From Serratia marcescens (GTDB taxonomy: Bacteria; Pseudomonadota; Gammaproteobacteria; Enterobacterales; Enterobacteriaceae): a stretch of 64,000 nt of DNA. A program made the position numbers and the translations under genes. Below the pieces are notes generated by a model that was not told the origin of the DNA, made no database searches, and worked only from the letters and a program-made list of their open reading frames with translations. How positions within the stretch are numbered: the first letter of the stretch is position 1; each line of letters opens with the position of its first letter. Below, in pieces: positions 54,313 to 63,847 of the stretch. The stretch spans positions 62,001 through 126,000 of the forward strand of contig NZ_VFMJ01000001.1 in NCBI RefSeq assembly GCF_006715005.1, read 5' to 3'.

Positions 54313-55290
54313 TCAAAGCGCGTAGTGAGCAGACCATTGCTCAAGAATGGGCTTGTAGGGCTTGATAAATTGCTCTTCCGTAAATTTCCCCTGCTCAATC
54401 GCTAACTGGCTACGCTCTTCGCGATCGTAAACAATCTTGGTTAATGAATAATCCTGGTTATTCAGGCTTGGCTGATAGCATTGCCCCGCCGCCGCGTTGG
54501 CATTGTAAATTTCAGGCCGATAGATTTTCTGGAAGGTCTCCATCGTGCTGATGGTGCCGATCAGTTCCAGATCGGTGTAATCGCTCAGCAAATCCCCAGG
54601 GAAATAGAACGCCAGGGGCGCGACGCTATTTTTCGGCATGAAGTAGCGCACCTGCAGGCCCATTTTTTTAAAATACCGGTCGGTCAGCGAAGCGCCGTCT
54701 TGCCGATATTCGTCGCCCAACACCGGGTGTTGATTGCCTGTCCGATGATAGGTGTCTTTGCTGGACACGCTGAGGCAGATCACCGGCGGTTTGCTGAAAT
54801 TTTCATGGTATTCGTTTGAATTGACGAAGTGTTTAAAGATATTGCCGTGCAAATCGCCGAAATCATCTGGAATGGTAAATTCCGCCGTGTTTTTATTGTG
54901 CGCCGGCAGCAAGACGCTAAAGTCGTAATCGCGCACGTAAGAGGAGAAATTGTTCCCAACGATGCCTTCAATACGCTTTTGCGTTTTTTTATCAATGATG
55001 TTGGTTTTCAGGATTTCGATCACCGGGAAGCTGGCACCCTGATCTTCAACGCGCATCTCAACCGAAATGATTTCAAGCTCAACCGAATAGCGGTCGGCCT
55101 TGGGGTTATCCCAATGCGCCAACGAATTGAAGCGATTGTTAATCATCACCAGCGTGTTGCGCAGGTTCTCCCGGCGGTTTTCCCCTCTGGCCAAATTGGC
55201 GAAGTTGGTGGTGATACGCGTACTTTCAGAAGGGTTATAGTCTTCATTGAAAGAACTGCTCTTAATCGTAAAGGCAAAGTCTCTATTCAT
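54313..55290 (-). CDS. mesX: DUF1852 protein MesX, partner of MesD
   Basis: 325 residues, soluble. It begins MNRDFAFTIKSSSFNEDYNP and contains TNFANLARGENRRENLRNTL, FYFPGDLLSDY and IYRPEIYNANAAAGQCYQPS, which I recognise as DUF1852. Published fitness genetics link this family to MesD as an oxygen-dependent methyl supply for methionine synthesis; the actual methyl donor is not known to me. Base composition is clearly more AT-rich than the neighbours, which suggests acquisition. It is first gene of the mesX-mesD pair. Confidence 0.8.
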   Translation of the reverse strand: MNRDFAFTIKSSSFNEDYNPSESTRITTNFANLARGENRRENLRNTLVMINNRFNSLAHWDNPKADRYSVELEIISVEMRVEDQGASFPVIEILKTNIIDKKTQKRIEGIVGNNFSSYVRDYDFSVLLPAHNKNTAEFTIPDDFGDLHGNIFKHFVNSNEYHENFSKPPVICLSVSSKDTYHRTGNQHPVLGDEYRQDGASLTDRYFKKMGLQVRYFMPKNSVAPLAFYFPGDLLSDYTDLELIGTISTMETFQKIYRPEIYNANAAAGQCYQPSLNNQDYSLTKIVYDREERSQLAIEQGKFTEEQFIKPYKPILEQWSAHYAL

Positions 55291-55605
55291 CGTCTTATAG
55301 CATCCTGTTATATGATATGAAGGCTGGATTTATCCATTTATTTCAATTGGTTGTTTTTCTCTTTTTTTATTCAGCCGATTTCATATTGTCTGTCGTTAAT
55401 GAGGTCTATTTTTGCCAGAGTCCCGCAGGGAGTGAAAGAGACTTAATTTCATTACCACATGAGCGCTGTTCATGATCTGGCGTTCGTGTCGGTTTGCCGC
55501 CGTTGCCCTGCAGCGCAAACTGCCAACTACAGGGCCGGCAACCTGGTGCAGCCTGAAAAATTACGGGTATAATCCCCCCATGACTCCACGGCTTCAGACA
55601 CGAAC
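55291..55605. other. Divergent mesX-yaiL intergenic region
   Basis: 315 bases. The mesX-proximal half is very AT-rich (T-runs around 55360) and should hold its promoter; I found no convincing met box or riboswitch. The yaiL-proximal half is GC-richer without recognisable sites. No gene. Confidence 0.55.
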
Positions 55606-56145
55606 ATGACAAAACTCACCTTACAAGAGCAGATGCTCAAAGCGGGCTTGGTAACCAGCAAGAAAATGGCCAAAGTCCAAAGAACGGCTAAAAAATCACG
55701 CGTTCAGGCCCGCGAGGCCAGAGAGGCGGTGGAAGAGAATAAAAAGGCGCAGCTTGAGCGCGACAAGCAGCTGAACGAGCAGCAAAAGCAAGCCGCGCTG
55801 TCCAAAGAATACAAGGCGCAGGTGAAGCAACTGATCGAGATGAACCGCATCGTTCTGGCGAAAGGCGATATCGGTTTCAACTTCACCGACGGCAACCTGA
55901 TCAAGAAAATCCTGGTGGATAAGGCGACGCAGACCCAGCTGATCAATGGGCGCCTCGCCATTGCCCGCTTGGTGGTCGAGAACCGGGAAGAGTGTGAATA
56001 CGCGATTATCCCCGCGAGCGTCGCCGATAAAATCGCACAGCGCGATGCGGCCAGTATCGTGTTGCACAGCGCGCTGAGTCAGGAAGAGCAGGATGAAGAC
56101 GATCCGTACGCCGACTTTAAAGTGCCCGACGATTTGATGTGGTAA
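55606..56145 (+). CDS. yaiL: DUF2058 family protein YaiL
   Basis: 179 residues. The N-terminus MTKLTLQEQMLKAGLVTSKK is the family signature. It is followed by a highly charged coiled-coil stretch (residues 20-75, rich in Lys, Glu, Gln and Ala). A small domain FNFTDGNLIKKILVDKATQT comes after it, and the end is acidic (EEQDEDDPYADF). Annotated in E. coli as a nucleoprotein or polynucleotide-associated protein; the function is not established. The ATG follows GACACGAAC, a weak site. Confidence 0.85.
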   Translation: MTKLTLQEQMLKAGLVTSKKMAKVQRTAKKSRVQAREAREAVEENKKAQLERDKQLNEQQKQAALSKEYKAQVKQLIEMNRIVLAKGDIGFNFTDGNLIKKILVDKATQTQLINGRLAIARLVVENREECEYAIIPASVADKIAQRDAASIVLHSALSQEEQDEDDPYADFKVPDDLMW

Positions 56146-56152
56146 TACGCGT

Positions 56153-56851
56153 TCAGAACGGCGCGGCGTGACGAGCGGCGATCCGCTCTCCGCTGATGGG
56201 GTGCACAAAGTCCAGCTCGCTGGCGTGCAGCATCAGCCGCGGCGTCTGTTCGGTACCCGGCAGCAGGCGCCCGCCATACAGATCGCAGCCTAAAATAGGG
56301 TGGCCCAACTGCCGGCTGTGAATACGCAGCTGGTGGGTGCGCCCGGTCTCCGGGGTGAGCTGCACCCGCGTCAGCGGCAGCGAGATCCCGTCCTCCGCTT
56401 CACGATAAAAACGCTCGACGACCCGATAGCGGGAGCGGGCGGGCTTGCCGTGAAGGGCGCAAATCGACATCAGCGGGAACAGCGCCGGATCTTTGGCGAT
56501 CGCCGCGTCTATGACCCCTTCGTTATCCGCCAGATGGCCGCAAAGCAGCGCGCTGTACACTTTGCTGACGGTGCGCTCGCTGAACTGCCGGCAGAGCGCG
56601 GCGTTGGCGGCTTTGTTGCGGGCCACCACCATCAACCCGGACGTGCCGAAATCCAGGCGGTGCACCAGAGCGCAGCCGGGGAAGATCTGTACCAGCCGGT
56701 GGTGTACCGAATCGAGATTCTGCGGATTCTTGCCCGAGAGGCTGAGCAGCCCGGCCGGCTTATTGATCAGCGCCAGATGATCGTCCTGATAGAGGATCTC
56801 TATTTGGTCATGGCATGGCGGGGCGATAAAGGTATCGGTGATCGTAGACAT
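56153..56851 (-). CDS. RluA-family pseudouridine synthase
   Basis: 232 residues with the catalytic loop HRLDFGTSG (Asp attacks the uracil) near 75. Other motifs are ILYQDDHLALINKPAGLLSL at the N-terminus, PETGRTHQLRIHSRQLGHPI near 180 and RLMLHASELDFVHP. No S4 domain, as in RluA and TruC. RluA itself differs (HRLDMATSG), so this is a paralogue with unassigned RNA target. I start at ATG 56851 (MSTITDTF); the frame reaches 56926. It is convergent with yaiL, seven bases apart. Confidence 0.83.
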   Translation of the reverse strand: MSTITDTFIAPPCHDQIEILYQDDHLALINKPAGLLSLSGKNPQNLDSVHHRLVQIFPGCALVHRLDFGTSGLMVVARNKAANAALCRQFSERTVSKVYSALLCGHLADNEGVIDAAIAKDPALFPLMSICALHGKPARSRYRVVERFYREAEDGISLPLTRVQLTPETGRTHQLRIHSRQLGHPILGCDLYGGRLLPGTEQTPRLMLHASELDFVHPISGERIAARHAAPF

Positions 56852-56943
56852 CGGGCGGCCGGCTGGAGGGTGGGTGCGGATGATAGCGAATTTCGCGTCG
56901 ATGAGCGAATGCGGTTTTCGCTGCACTGCGCCTCATGCCCGTT

Positions 56944-56973
56944 GGCACCCGATGCGGCAAAGCATCGGGTGCC
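56944..56973. other. Perfect 12-bp hairpin between yiaS and the pseudouridine synthase gene
   Basis: GGCACCCGATGC and GCATCGGGTGCC with a GGCAAA loop, 20 bases past the end of the yia operon. There is no T-run on either strand, so it is a 3' mRNA-stability hairpin or Rho-associated end. Confidence 0.5.
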
Positions 56974-56993
56974 ACGGTTAAGTCCCCGGCGCT

Positions 56994-57689
56994 CTACTGC
57001 CCGTAGTAGGCGTTTTGGCCGTGTTTGCGCAGGTAGTGTTTGTCCAGCAGCTCGCGCTGCATGCTGTGAATGCCCGGCGTCAGCTGGCGCGAGAAAATGC
57101 CCATGTAGGCAATTTCTTCCAGCACCACCGCATTATGCACCGCGTTGTGGGCATCTTTGCCCCAGGCGAAGGGGCCGTGGGCATTGACCAGTACCGCCGG
57201 GATCGCGTTGGGATTGATATCGCGCTGGCGGAAGGTTTCGATAATCACGTTGCCGGTTTCCAGTTCGTAATCGTGCTCAATTTCATCCTGGGTCATCAGG
57301 CGAGTGCAGGGGATAGCGCCATAAAAATAGTCGGCGTGGGTGGTTCCCCAGGTGGGGATGTCCAGCCCGGCCTGCGCCCAGATGGTGGCGTGGCGCGAAT
57401 GGGTATGGACGATGCCGCCGATATCGGCAAATTCGCGGTACAGCGCCAGATGGGTGGCGGTGTCCGACGACGGTTTTTTTGCCCCCTCGACGGTGCGGCC
57501 GCTGGCCAGATCGACCACCACCATATCCTCCGCCGTCATATGCTCGTATTCAACGCCGGAAGGCTTGATCACCACCAGACCGCGTTCGCGATCCACCGCG
57601 CTGACGTTGCCCCAGGTAAAGGTCACCAGCTTATGGCGCGGCAGATCGAGATTGGCCTCCAGCACCTGTTGTTTTAACTGAGTCAGCAT
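56994..57689 (-). CDS. yiaS: L-ribulose-5-phosphate 4-epimerase
   Basis: A zinc-dependent class II aldolase-like epimerase that converts L-ribulose 5-phosphate to D-xylulose 5-phosphate, last step of the ascorbate/ketogulonate route (also called sgbE). Motifs: [20 protein letters not shown] near 30, [14 protein letters not shown], zinc ligands [14 protein letters not shown] near 95, and C-terminal HGQNAYYGQ. It is 231 residues, the family length. Start ATG 57689; it overlaps yiaR by seven bases. It is last gene of the operon. Confidence 0.94.
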   Translation of the reverse strand: MLTQLKQQVLEANLDLPRHKLVTFTWGNVSAVDRERGLVVIKPSGVEYEHMTAEDMVVVDLASGRTVEGAKKPSSDTATHLALYREFADIGGIVHTHSRHATIWAQAGLDIPTWGTTHADYFYGAIPCTRLMTQDEIEHDYELETGNVIIETFRQRDINPNAIPAVLVNAHGPFAWGKDAHNAVHNAVVLEEIAYMGIFSRQLTPGIHSMQRELLDKHYLRKHGQNAYYGQ

Positions 57690-58543
57690 GTCATGCCCCC
57701 TTGTTGCATTTTCTGTTCGATCCAGCGGCGGGCCTGAACGATCTCGGCCACCGGCTCCTCGGCTTTTTCTGTCCACATCTCAATCAGGAATGCGCCGCGG
57801 TAATTGAGGCGCTGCAGCGTGCGAAACACCTCGACAAAGTCGACGCAGCCTTCGCCAAACGGCACGTCACGGAATTGCCCCGGCGAAGCGGCGGTGACCG
57901 GGTAGGTGTCTTTCAGGTGAATGGCGGCGATGCGATCGATGCCCAGCTCCAGCTCGCGCGGCACGTCATTGCCCCAGGCGCTGAGGTTGCCGACGTCCGG
58001 ATACACCGTGAACCACGGTGAGGCCAGCAGGGTGTCCCAGGCTTTCCATTTACCGATCGAGTTCATAAAGGCGGTGTCCATAATTTCCACCGCCAGCATC
58101 ACCTGGGCGGCGGCGGCACGTTCTACCGCCCACTGCATGCCTTCGCTAAAGCGCGCCAGCGTCCCCTCGTCCTGCTCTTCGTAATACACGTCGTAGCCGG
58201 CCAGTTGGATGGTGCGGATACCGACGTCTTGGGCCAGCTGAATGGCCTGTTCCATCACGTCGAAGGCGCGCTGTCGCAGCGCCGGATCGTGGCTGCCAAA
58301 CGGAAAGCGCCGGTGGCCGGAGAGGCACATCGACGGGATGCGAATGCCGGTTTCCAGCATGGCGTCCACCAGCGCCAGGCGCTGCGCCTTGCTCCAGCTC
58401 AGGCGCGCCAGACGTTCATCGCTTTCGTCCACCGACATTTCGACGAAGTCGAAGCCGCAGGCCTTGGCCAGCGCCAGGCGTTCGGGCCAGCTCAGGTGTT
58501 TCGGCAGCGCTTTCTCGTAAATTCCCAACGGGTGCTGACGCAT
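57683..58543 (-). CDS. yiaR: L-ribulose-5-phosphate (L-xylulose-5-phosphate) 3-epimerase
   Basis: A TIM-barrel metal-dependent epimerase converting L-xylulose 5-phosphate to L-ribulose 5-phosphate (sgbU in E. coli). It begins [20 protein letters not shown], contains [20 protein letters not shown] and [20 protein letters not shown]. Metal ligands lie in [28 protein letters not shown] and EMWTEK. It is 286 residues, exactly as in E. coli SgbU. Start ATG 58543, the upstream frame being unsupported. Confidence 0.95.
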   Translation of the reverse strand: MRQHPLGIYEKALPKHLSWPERLALAKACGFDFVEMSVDESDERLARLSWSKAQRLALVDAMLETGIRIPSMCLSGHRRFPFGSHDPALRQRAFDVMEQAIQLAQDVGIRTIQLAGYDVYYEEQDEGTLARFSEGMQWAVERAAAAQVMLAVEIMDTAFMNSIGKWKAWDTLLASPWFTVYPDVGNLSAWGNDVPRELELGIDRIAAIHLKDTYPVTAASPGQFRDVPFGEGCVDFVEVFRTLQRLNYRGAFLIEMWTEKAEEPVAEIVQARRWIEQKMQQGGMTC

Positions 58544-58544
58544 A

Positions 58545-59201
58545 TCATGATCTCCAGATGTCATCGATGGCGGTGCGGAACTGCCTGGCGGCCGCCGGCG
58601 AATCACCGGCCTCGGCCAGCGCGCGGCCGGCGATAAAGGCGGTGACGGCGATCTCTTTAAACAGCGGCAGGTCGGCGGGCGTGATGCCGCCGGTCACCGA
58701 CAGCTCGATGCCCAGATCGGACAGCGCCTTCATCCGATCCAGATCCTGCCGGCCCCAGGTTTGTCCGCTGGCCTGCGCGTCGCGGCCGCGGTGATAGATC
58801 GCCTGGCGAATGCCGAGGCCGCGCCATTGCCGCGCATCCTCCAATGTCCAGCGGCCGAACAGTTCGATCTGGATTTCACCGCCGTGACGCTCAGCGACCT
58901 CCCGCGCGCTGGCCATGGTGGCCAACGGCGCGGCGCAGATCACGGTCATCCAGTCCGCACCCTGACCGAAGGCCTGCTCGGCCAGCGTCGCACCGGCGTC
59001 GGCCACCTTGAGATCGGCCACCAGCGTGTGCTGCGGACAGCGCTCGCGCAGCGCGCTAACCGCCTGAATGCCGGCGCTGATGCACAAAATGGTACCGGCC
59101 TCGATGATGTCCACATGGGGGCTGAGGGTCTCGGCGGTGCGCAGCGCCGTATCCAAACGGGTTTGATCGAGCGCCAGCTGCAGGCGCGGTTTCGTGCTCA
59201 T
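58545..59201 (-). CDS. yiaQ: 3-keto-L-gulonate-6-phosphate decarboxylase
   Basis: A magnesium-dependent decarboxylase of the orotidine-phosphate decarboxylase suprafamily (sgbH), making L-xylulose 5-phosphate. Seen: [30 protein letters not shown] with the Glu and catalytic region, [16 protein letters not shown] (DxKxxD core motif) near 63, and [17 protein letters not shown] near 168. It is 218 residues. It overlaps the kinase stop by four bases and ends two bases before yiaR. Confidence 0.94.
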   Translation of the reverse strand: MSTKPRLQLALDQTRLDTALRTAETLSPHVDIIEAGTILCISAGIQAVSALRERCPQHTLVADLKVADAGATLAEQAFGQGADWMTVICAAPLATMASAREVAERHGGEIQIELFGRWTLEDARQWRGLGIRQAIYHRGRDAQASGQTWGRQDLDRMKALSDLGIELSVTGGITPADLPLFKEIAVTAFIAGRALAEAGDSPAAARQFRTAIDDIWRS

Positions 59202-60688
59202 GGGGCCTCCTTGTTGGCGGGCTGCAGATGTTGCAATGCAGCAATCAGCGCCTGATAACGTTGGTGTTTGTTGTCGTAAGCTTCGGCGGCGGCCGCATCA
59301 GGCAGCAGCCGCTCGATACGCGGCGCCAGCCGGTGCTGGGCGGCGGTGAAATCGTTGAAGACGCCGCTGCCGACCATGGCCGCCATCGCCGCGCCCAGAC
59401 AGCCGGTTTCTTCCACCTGCGGTAGCTCAACCGGCAGACCGCTGACGTCGGCGAACATTTGCATCCAGGGGAGAGATTTGGCGGGGCCGCCGGTCACGCG
59501 CAGCGCCTGCGCCTCAGGGAAACGCCGGCGCATGCGGTTAAGGTGCGTCATGTGGCAGAACACCACGCCTTCGTAGATCGCCTGCACCAGGTGCTCGCGC
59601 TGGTGGAAAGCCTGCAGACCGTAGAAGCTGGCGCTCAGCCCCAGGCCGGCGTTGGAGCCATACAGGAAAGGGGCGAACAGCAGATCGCCGGCGGCTTTCG
59701 GCAGGGCGGCGACCCAGCGGTTAAGCTGGTCGTAGTCCTGCAGCCCCCATTGGCGACAGAACCACTCCAGGTTGGCGGCGGAAGTGGGGCTGGCTTCGTG
59801 CACGATGTATTGGCCGTTTTCGGCGTGGCGGCCATAGACAAAGGGATGATCGAAACCCTCGACGATGGCGTCGGTGATGCCGCTGGTGACCGACCAGGTT
59901 CCCATCACCGCATTGAGTCGGGTTTCGTCCTGCAGGCCGGCGCACAGTGCGGTGGACACCACGTCGAACAACCCGCCGACCACCGGGGTGCCGGTTTGCA
60001 GGCCGGTGATGGCCGCGGCATTTGCCTCGACGCGCCCGGCGATCTCGGCCGAACCGACAATCGTCGGCAGGGCGGGCATGATGTCGCCGATACCCAGCAG
60101 CTGCGCCAGCGCCGGGTCATAGCGTCCGCTGCGCATCTGATACAGGTTGGATTCGGAGATATTGGTTTCTTCGCAGGCCAGCTCGCCGGTCAGGCAATAG
60201 CGCAGGTAGTCGTGCGCCATCAGCACGCTGCCGATGCGGGCGTAACGTTCCGGCTGATGCCGCTTCAGCCAGCGCAGCAGCGAGACCGGGTGCCCGGTCC
60301 ACAGCGTTTGGCGCGTTTGCGGATACAGCGCCTGCGGCACGCCCTGTCGCTGCCATTCCTGCACCAGCGCCAGCGCACGCTGATCGGAAGAGAGCATGGC
60401 GTTGCCCAGCGGCTGCCCCTGCTTATCCAGCAGAAACGCCCCCTTACCCTGCGCCGAGATGCCGATGGCCTGGATGGCGCCGGCAGCGACGCCGCTGGCG
60501 GACAGCACTTCACGGATCACGTCGGCGGCGGTGCGCCACAGCGATGCCATATCGCGCTCGGCCCAGCCGGGCTGCGGCGCGACGATCGCCAGATTGCGCC
60601 GCGCAACGCCGTGTTCATGGCCGCTGCGGTCGTATAATCCCGCCTTGATGAAGGTACCGCCGCAGTCGAGTCCCAGCCAATATTCCAT
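59198..60688 (-). CDS. lyxK: L-xylulose/3-keto-L-gulonate kinase
   Basis: A FGGY-family sugar kinase; in E. coli LyxK phosphorylates L-xylulose and 3-keto-L-gulonate. MEYWLGLDCGGTFIKAGLYD (phosphate-1 motif) opens it; QPGWAERDM, GISAQGKGAFLLDKQGQPLG, and GLFDVVSTALCAGLQDETRL follow; VTGGPAKSLPWMQMFADVSG is the adenosine motif. It is 496 residues (E. coli 498). Two ATGs, 60691 and 60688; the second has the better six-base spacing from GAGGAG. It overlaps the stop of the transporter gene. Confidence 0.94.
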   Translation of the reverse strand: MEYWLGLDCGGTFIKAGLYDRSGHEHGVARRNLAIVAPQPGWAERDMASLWRTAADVIREVLSASGVAAGAIQAIGISAQGKGAFLLDKQGQPLGNAMLSSDQRALALVQEWQRQGVPQALYPQTRQTLWTGHPVSLLRWLKRHQPERYARIGSVLMAHDYLRYCLTGELACEETNISESNLYQMRSGRYDPALAQLLGIGDIMPALPTIVGSAEIAGRVEANAAAITGLQTGTPVVGGLFDVVSTALCAGLQDETRLNAVMGTWSVTSGITDAIVEGFDHPFVYGRHAENGQYIVHEASPTSAANLEWFCRQWGLQDYDQLNRWVAALPKAAGDLLFAPFLYGSNAGLGLSASFYGLQAFHQREHLVQAIYEGVVFCHMTHLNRMRRRFPEAQALRVTGGPAKSLPWMQMFADVSGLPVELPQVEETGCLGAAMAAMVGSGVFNDFTAAQHRLAPRIERLLPDAAAAEAYDNKHQRYQALIAALQHLQPANKEAP

Positions 60689-61983
60689 CATTCGCTCCTC
60701 GCGCTGTGGTCGCATTTATTGGGCAGCATCAACGCCAGCACGGAGGCGATCGCCAACGAGGCCGCCAGACTGTAGACGCCGACATCCTTGTTGAACAGGC
60801 TGATCAGGACGCCGACCATATACGGGCCGCAAAAGCCGCCGAGGTTGCCCAGCGCATTGATCACGCCACGTGCGCCGCCGGCCACTTCGGCGTTGAACAA
60901 TTTGGGTGGGATGGTCCAGAACACCCCGGCCGCCGCCTGAATGAATACGCCGCAGCCGACCAGCGCAGCGTAAGACCACCAGATGTGATCCTTCAGCAGC
61001 ACCGACAGCGCCATGCAGGCGGCAAAGCAGGCCAGCGGCAGGGCGACGAAGACTTTGCGTTTGCCGGTGCGATCGGAGAGGGTGGAGATGATCATCATGC
61101 CGAAGATGGCGCCGATATAGGGCAAGATAGCCAGCAGGCCCACTTGCTCCATATCGCCGTGGGTCAGCCCTTTCAAAATGGTCGGCAGCCACAGGGTGTA
61201 ACCGTAGATACCGGTCTGGTAGAAGAAATTCACCAGGATCAGCTGCCACATGATCCGATCGCCCAGCACCCGGCGCAGCGAGGCGTTGCGCACCGTTTTT
61301 CCTTTGATCAGCAGCTGTTCGTCGTGCAGGGTCTTCACCAGATACTCTTTCTCCGCCTGCGAGATCCATTTGGCCTCCTGCGGCCGGTTGCTGATGGTGA
61401 AATACCACAGCGCCATGACTACCAGCGACAGAGCGCCCTCCACCAGGAACAGCATGCGCCAGTCCCAGGCGGTGATGATCCAACCCGACAGCGGGGCGGT
61501 GAGAATGCCGGCGATCGGTACGAACATGATGACGATGGCGTTGGCGCGGCCGCGCTCCTTATCCGGGAACCAGTTGCTGATCATGGTCAGCACCACCGGC
61601 AGCATGCCGCCTTCGGAAACGCCGAGGGCGAAGCGCAGGAACAGCAGCTGGTACTGGTTGGTGACCAGCCCGGTCAACACCGAGATCACCGCCCAGGCCA
61701 ACAGTGACCAGCCGATGAATTTCTTGCCGTTGCCGTATACCGCCAGCTTGCCGCCGGGCACCTGCAGAAACAGGTAACCGATAAAGAAGATGCCGCCGGC
61801 CAGCCCGGCCATTGAAGCGGTGATGCCGAGTTCGTCATCCATGCCGCCGGGCATGGCGAAGGCGATGTTGACCCGATCCATGTAAGAAATGATGCAGGTG
61901 ATGAGGATCGGCGGCACGATCCTCAGCCAGCGGAGCTTGGGGATAGCCTGGCTTTGGCTGACGGAAACGGAGGCTGTATTCAT
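60688..61983 (-). CDS. MFS transporter for sugar acid (yiaX-type)
   Basis: 431 residues, anion:cation symporter group: SYMDRVNIAFAMPGGMDDEL after helix 1, RFALGVSEGGMLPVVLTMIS in helix 4, and NALGNLGGFCGPYMVGVLIS in helix 11. In Klebsiella the ascorbate operon has MFS genes (yiaX1, yiaX2) at this place instead of the TRAP transporter yiaMNO of E. coli; the gene here fits that arrangement. Likely substrate is L-ascorbate or 2,3-diketo-L-gulonate. It overlaps lyxK and follows yiaL by about 125 bases. Confidence 0.87.
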   Translation of the reverse strand: MNTASVSVSQSQAIPKLRWLRIVPPILITCIISYMDRVNIAFAMPGGMDDELGITASMAGLAGGIFFIGYLFLQVPGGKLAVYGNGKKFIGWSLLAWAVISVLTGLVTNQYQLLFLRFALGVSEGGMLPVVLTMISNWFPDKERGRANAIVIMFVPIAGILTAPLSGWIITAWDWRMLFLVEGALSLVVMALWYFTISNRPQEAKWISQAEKEYLVKTLHDEQLLIKGKTVRNASLRRVLGDRIMWQLILVNFFYQTGIYGYTLWLPTILKGLTHGDMEQVGLLAILPYIGAIFGMMIISTLSDRTGKRKVFVALPLACFAACMALSVLLKDHIWWSYAALVGCGVFIQAAAGVFWTIPPKLFNAEVAGGARGVINALGNLGGFCGPYMVGVLISLFNKDVGVYSLAASLAIASVLALMLPNKCDHSARSE

Positions 61984-62108
61984 AAGGACCTCTTTCGATG
62001 TTCGCTTTTTTGTAGGGTCGGGCGTTATTGTTTTGCTTGATTTGGGCGCAAGGGCGCCCGCACAGGCCTCATGGACCGGTGTTGTTATCGTTACGGGTGT
62101 TGCGTTTA

Positions 62109-62579
62109 TCAGGCGCTAAACGACGCCAGCGGTATCTTCACCACCACCTTGCGTATCGCGCAGGGGCGTTGGTTAATGCAGGCCGGGCGATGCACGTCCT
62201 GCGGAAAAAATACCGCGAAGTTGCCGGGGCGCATCGTGAGCCAGGATTCGTCGGTCACGTCCTGATAAAACAGGATGTCGCGCTGCGTCAGCAGCTCCTG
62301 ATGAATGACGTTGTCGCCGTTGTCCGCCGCTACGCCGATAAGCTCGGTACCGCTGACCAGAAACTGCACGTCGACGTTTTGCCGGTGGACTTCCGGGCGT
62401 AGCGCATCCGGTGGTTGGGTATGCAGATCCAGCACTTGCACCACGTAGCCGGTGGCGGGATCTTCATAGCGCCCTGCGGGCAAGACGCTGAAATCGGTGC
62501 GCTGCAAATAGGCGACGGCGTTGGCGACCGGCGTCGGATACTGCTCGGGCGCGGTGTTGGCGATGTGGCCGAATATCAT
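62109..62579 (-). CDS. yiaL: YhcH/YjgK/YiaL family protein
   Basis: 156 residues, a cupin-like (DUF386) fold. It begins MIFGHIANTAPEQYPTPVAN and has the metal-site pattern RPEVHRQNVDVQFLVSGTE (E-x-H...) with a later FFPQDVHRPA His. It is always found in operons for sugar acids or sialic acid and is thought to be an anomerase or isomerase for the pathway sugar; the exact step in the yia route is not settled. I use ATG 62579; GGGAGGATC lies before it. It starts 13 bases after yiaK ends. Confidence 0.88.
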   Translation of the reverse strand: MIFGHIANTAPEQYPTPVANAVAYLQRTDFSVLPAGRYEDPATGYVVQVLDLHTQPPDALRPEVHRQNVDVQFLVSGTELIGVAADNGDNVIHQELLTQRDILFYQDVTDESWLTMRPGNFAVFFPQDVHRPACINQRPCAIRKVVVKIPLASFSA

Positions 62580-62592
62580 GATGATCCTCCCG

Positions 62593-63591
62593 TTACAGCG
62601 CCTGAATGCGCGCCCAGACTCGTTCGTCAACCGGAATGCCGTCGCGCAGGTTTTCTTCCAGAATGCGCGGGAACTTGTGGCCCGGCAGGCGAATGGCGAC
62701 GTCGGGGTTGTCCCGTTCGGCGCTGGTGACGTAATCCATGATGCGCTGCAGTTTTTGATCGCGGCTGTCGCCGTCGATCAACCGGTCTATCTCAATCGCG
62801 ATGAACACCTGCGAGACGCCGTATTCGTCGCGGTGATCTTCCGTCACTTCCGCCACCGAGGCGCCGCCGGACAGCAGGGTGGCGATCATGTCCAGTACGA
62901 TCGACAACGCCGATCCTTTCCAGTACCCCATTGGCAAAATGCGCCGATTCTCTTCGATGGTGGCCGGATCGCGGGTCAGGCGGCCGTCGTTGTCGAAGCC
63001 GCCGTCCACCGGCAGGGTTTTGCCCGCCAGCCGGTTCAGCTCCAGCGCGCCGTAGGAAAACATCGACATCGACATGTCCACCATGGTGATCGGGTTGCCG
63101 GGCACGGCGACGATCAGCGGGTTGGTGCCGATACGGCACGTTTTGGCGCCCCACGGCGGCATCACGGCGATCGAGTTGGTCCAGCAAATGCCGATATAGC
63201 CTTTCTCCGCCGCCTGCCAGCCGTAGCCGCCGCCGCGCATCCAGTGGTTGGCGTTGCGCAGCGCCACCAGGCCGATGCCATGATCGTCGGCTAGCTGCAT
63301 GGCGCGATCCATCATGCGGCGGGCGGTAAGGTTGCCGATGCCCTGGTGCGCATCCCATTGCTCGATCGCCCCCAGCGACAACAGTTTGCTGGGTTCGGCG
63401 TCCGGCACGATATCGCCGGCGTCCAACTGCTGAATAAAGCGTGGAAAGCGGTTAACGCCGTGGGAATAAACGCCGCTGGCGGTGGTGTCGGCGAACATGC
63501 CGGCGCAGTCGTCGGCGAGATGTTCCGCCACGCCGCGCGCCAGCAGCACGCGTTTGAATTGCTGTTTTAACTCGCTGTAACTCACTCTCAT
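62593..63591 (-). CDS. dlgD: 2,3-diketo-L-gulonate reductase
   Basis: A malate/L-lactate dehydrogenase-like (LDH2/MDH2) NAD-dependent reductase, also called yiaK. Begins [20 protein letters not shown]; catalytic His lies in [16 protein letters not shown] near 45; [20 protein letters not shown] near 115, [10 protein letters not shown] near 158, and [20 protein letters not shown] near 230 are family blocks. It is 332 residues, same as E. coli YiaK. ATG 63591 chosen; upstream codons to 63657 have no similarity. It is first gene of the operon, with candidate operators upstream. Confidence 0.95.
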   Translation of the reverse strand: MRVSYSELKQQFKRVLLARGVAEHLADDCAGMFADTTASGVYSHGVNRFPRFIQQLDAGDIVPDAEPSKLLSLGAIEQWDAHQGIGNLTARRMMDRAMQLADDHGIGLVALRNANHWMRGGGYGWQAAEKGYIGICWTNSIAVMPPWGAKTCRIGTNPLIVAVPGNPITMVDMSMSMFSYGALELNRLAGKTLPVDGGFDNDGRLTRDPATIEENRRILPMGYWKGSALSIVLDMIATLLSGGASVAEVTEDHRDEYGVSQVFIAIEIDRLIDGDSRDQKLQRIMDYVTSAERDNPDVAIRLPGHKFPRILEENLRDGIPVDERVWARIQAL

Positions 63592-63636
63592 GCCGGTTCT
63601 CCGCCTGTGCGAATCGTCTGTTTTTGGTTCGCTAAA

Positions 63637-63771
63637 TTTCAATATGCGAAATTGCATTTCAAATAAATGCTATCCCGGAGATTCAGGGAAGTCAAAGCAA
63701 GGGGGAGTAAAATTATTCATGAAAAACATGACGTTAAAATTGAGTGGTGATTTTGTGATCGCCGCCACGTT
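63637..63771. promoter_or_regulatory. Operator-like palindromes and CRP-like site upstream of yiaK/dlgD
   Basis: TTTC-N7-GAAA (63637-63651) and GCATTT-N5-AAATGC (63654-63670) lie 46-80 bases before the dlgD start. TGTGATCGCCGCCACG (63754-63769) has one perfect and one partial CRP half-site. The operon is controlled in E. coli and Klebsiella by the IclR-type repressor YiaJ plus CRP; assignment of these exact sites is inference. Confidence 0.45.
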
Positions 63772-63847
63772 TTGGTGGAGATGGCGTGCTTCAGACGTGA
63801 CAAAGCAGGGCGGATCGAAACCCACCCTGCGTCTTGCGAGACCCCGG

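Noticed and set aside
55340-55410. Possible met boxes upstream of mesX (AGACCTCA and AGACAATA in eight-base phase on the minus strand)
   Set aside because: The unit between them matches the consensus at only one of eight positions, so it is not a tandem operator by normal criteria.
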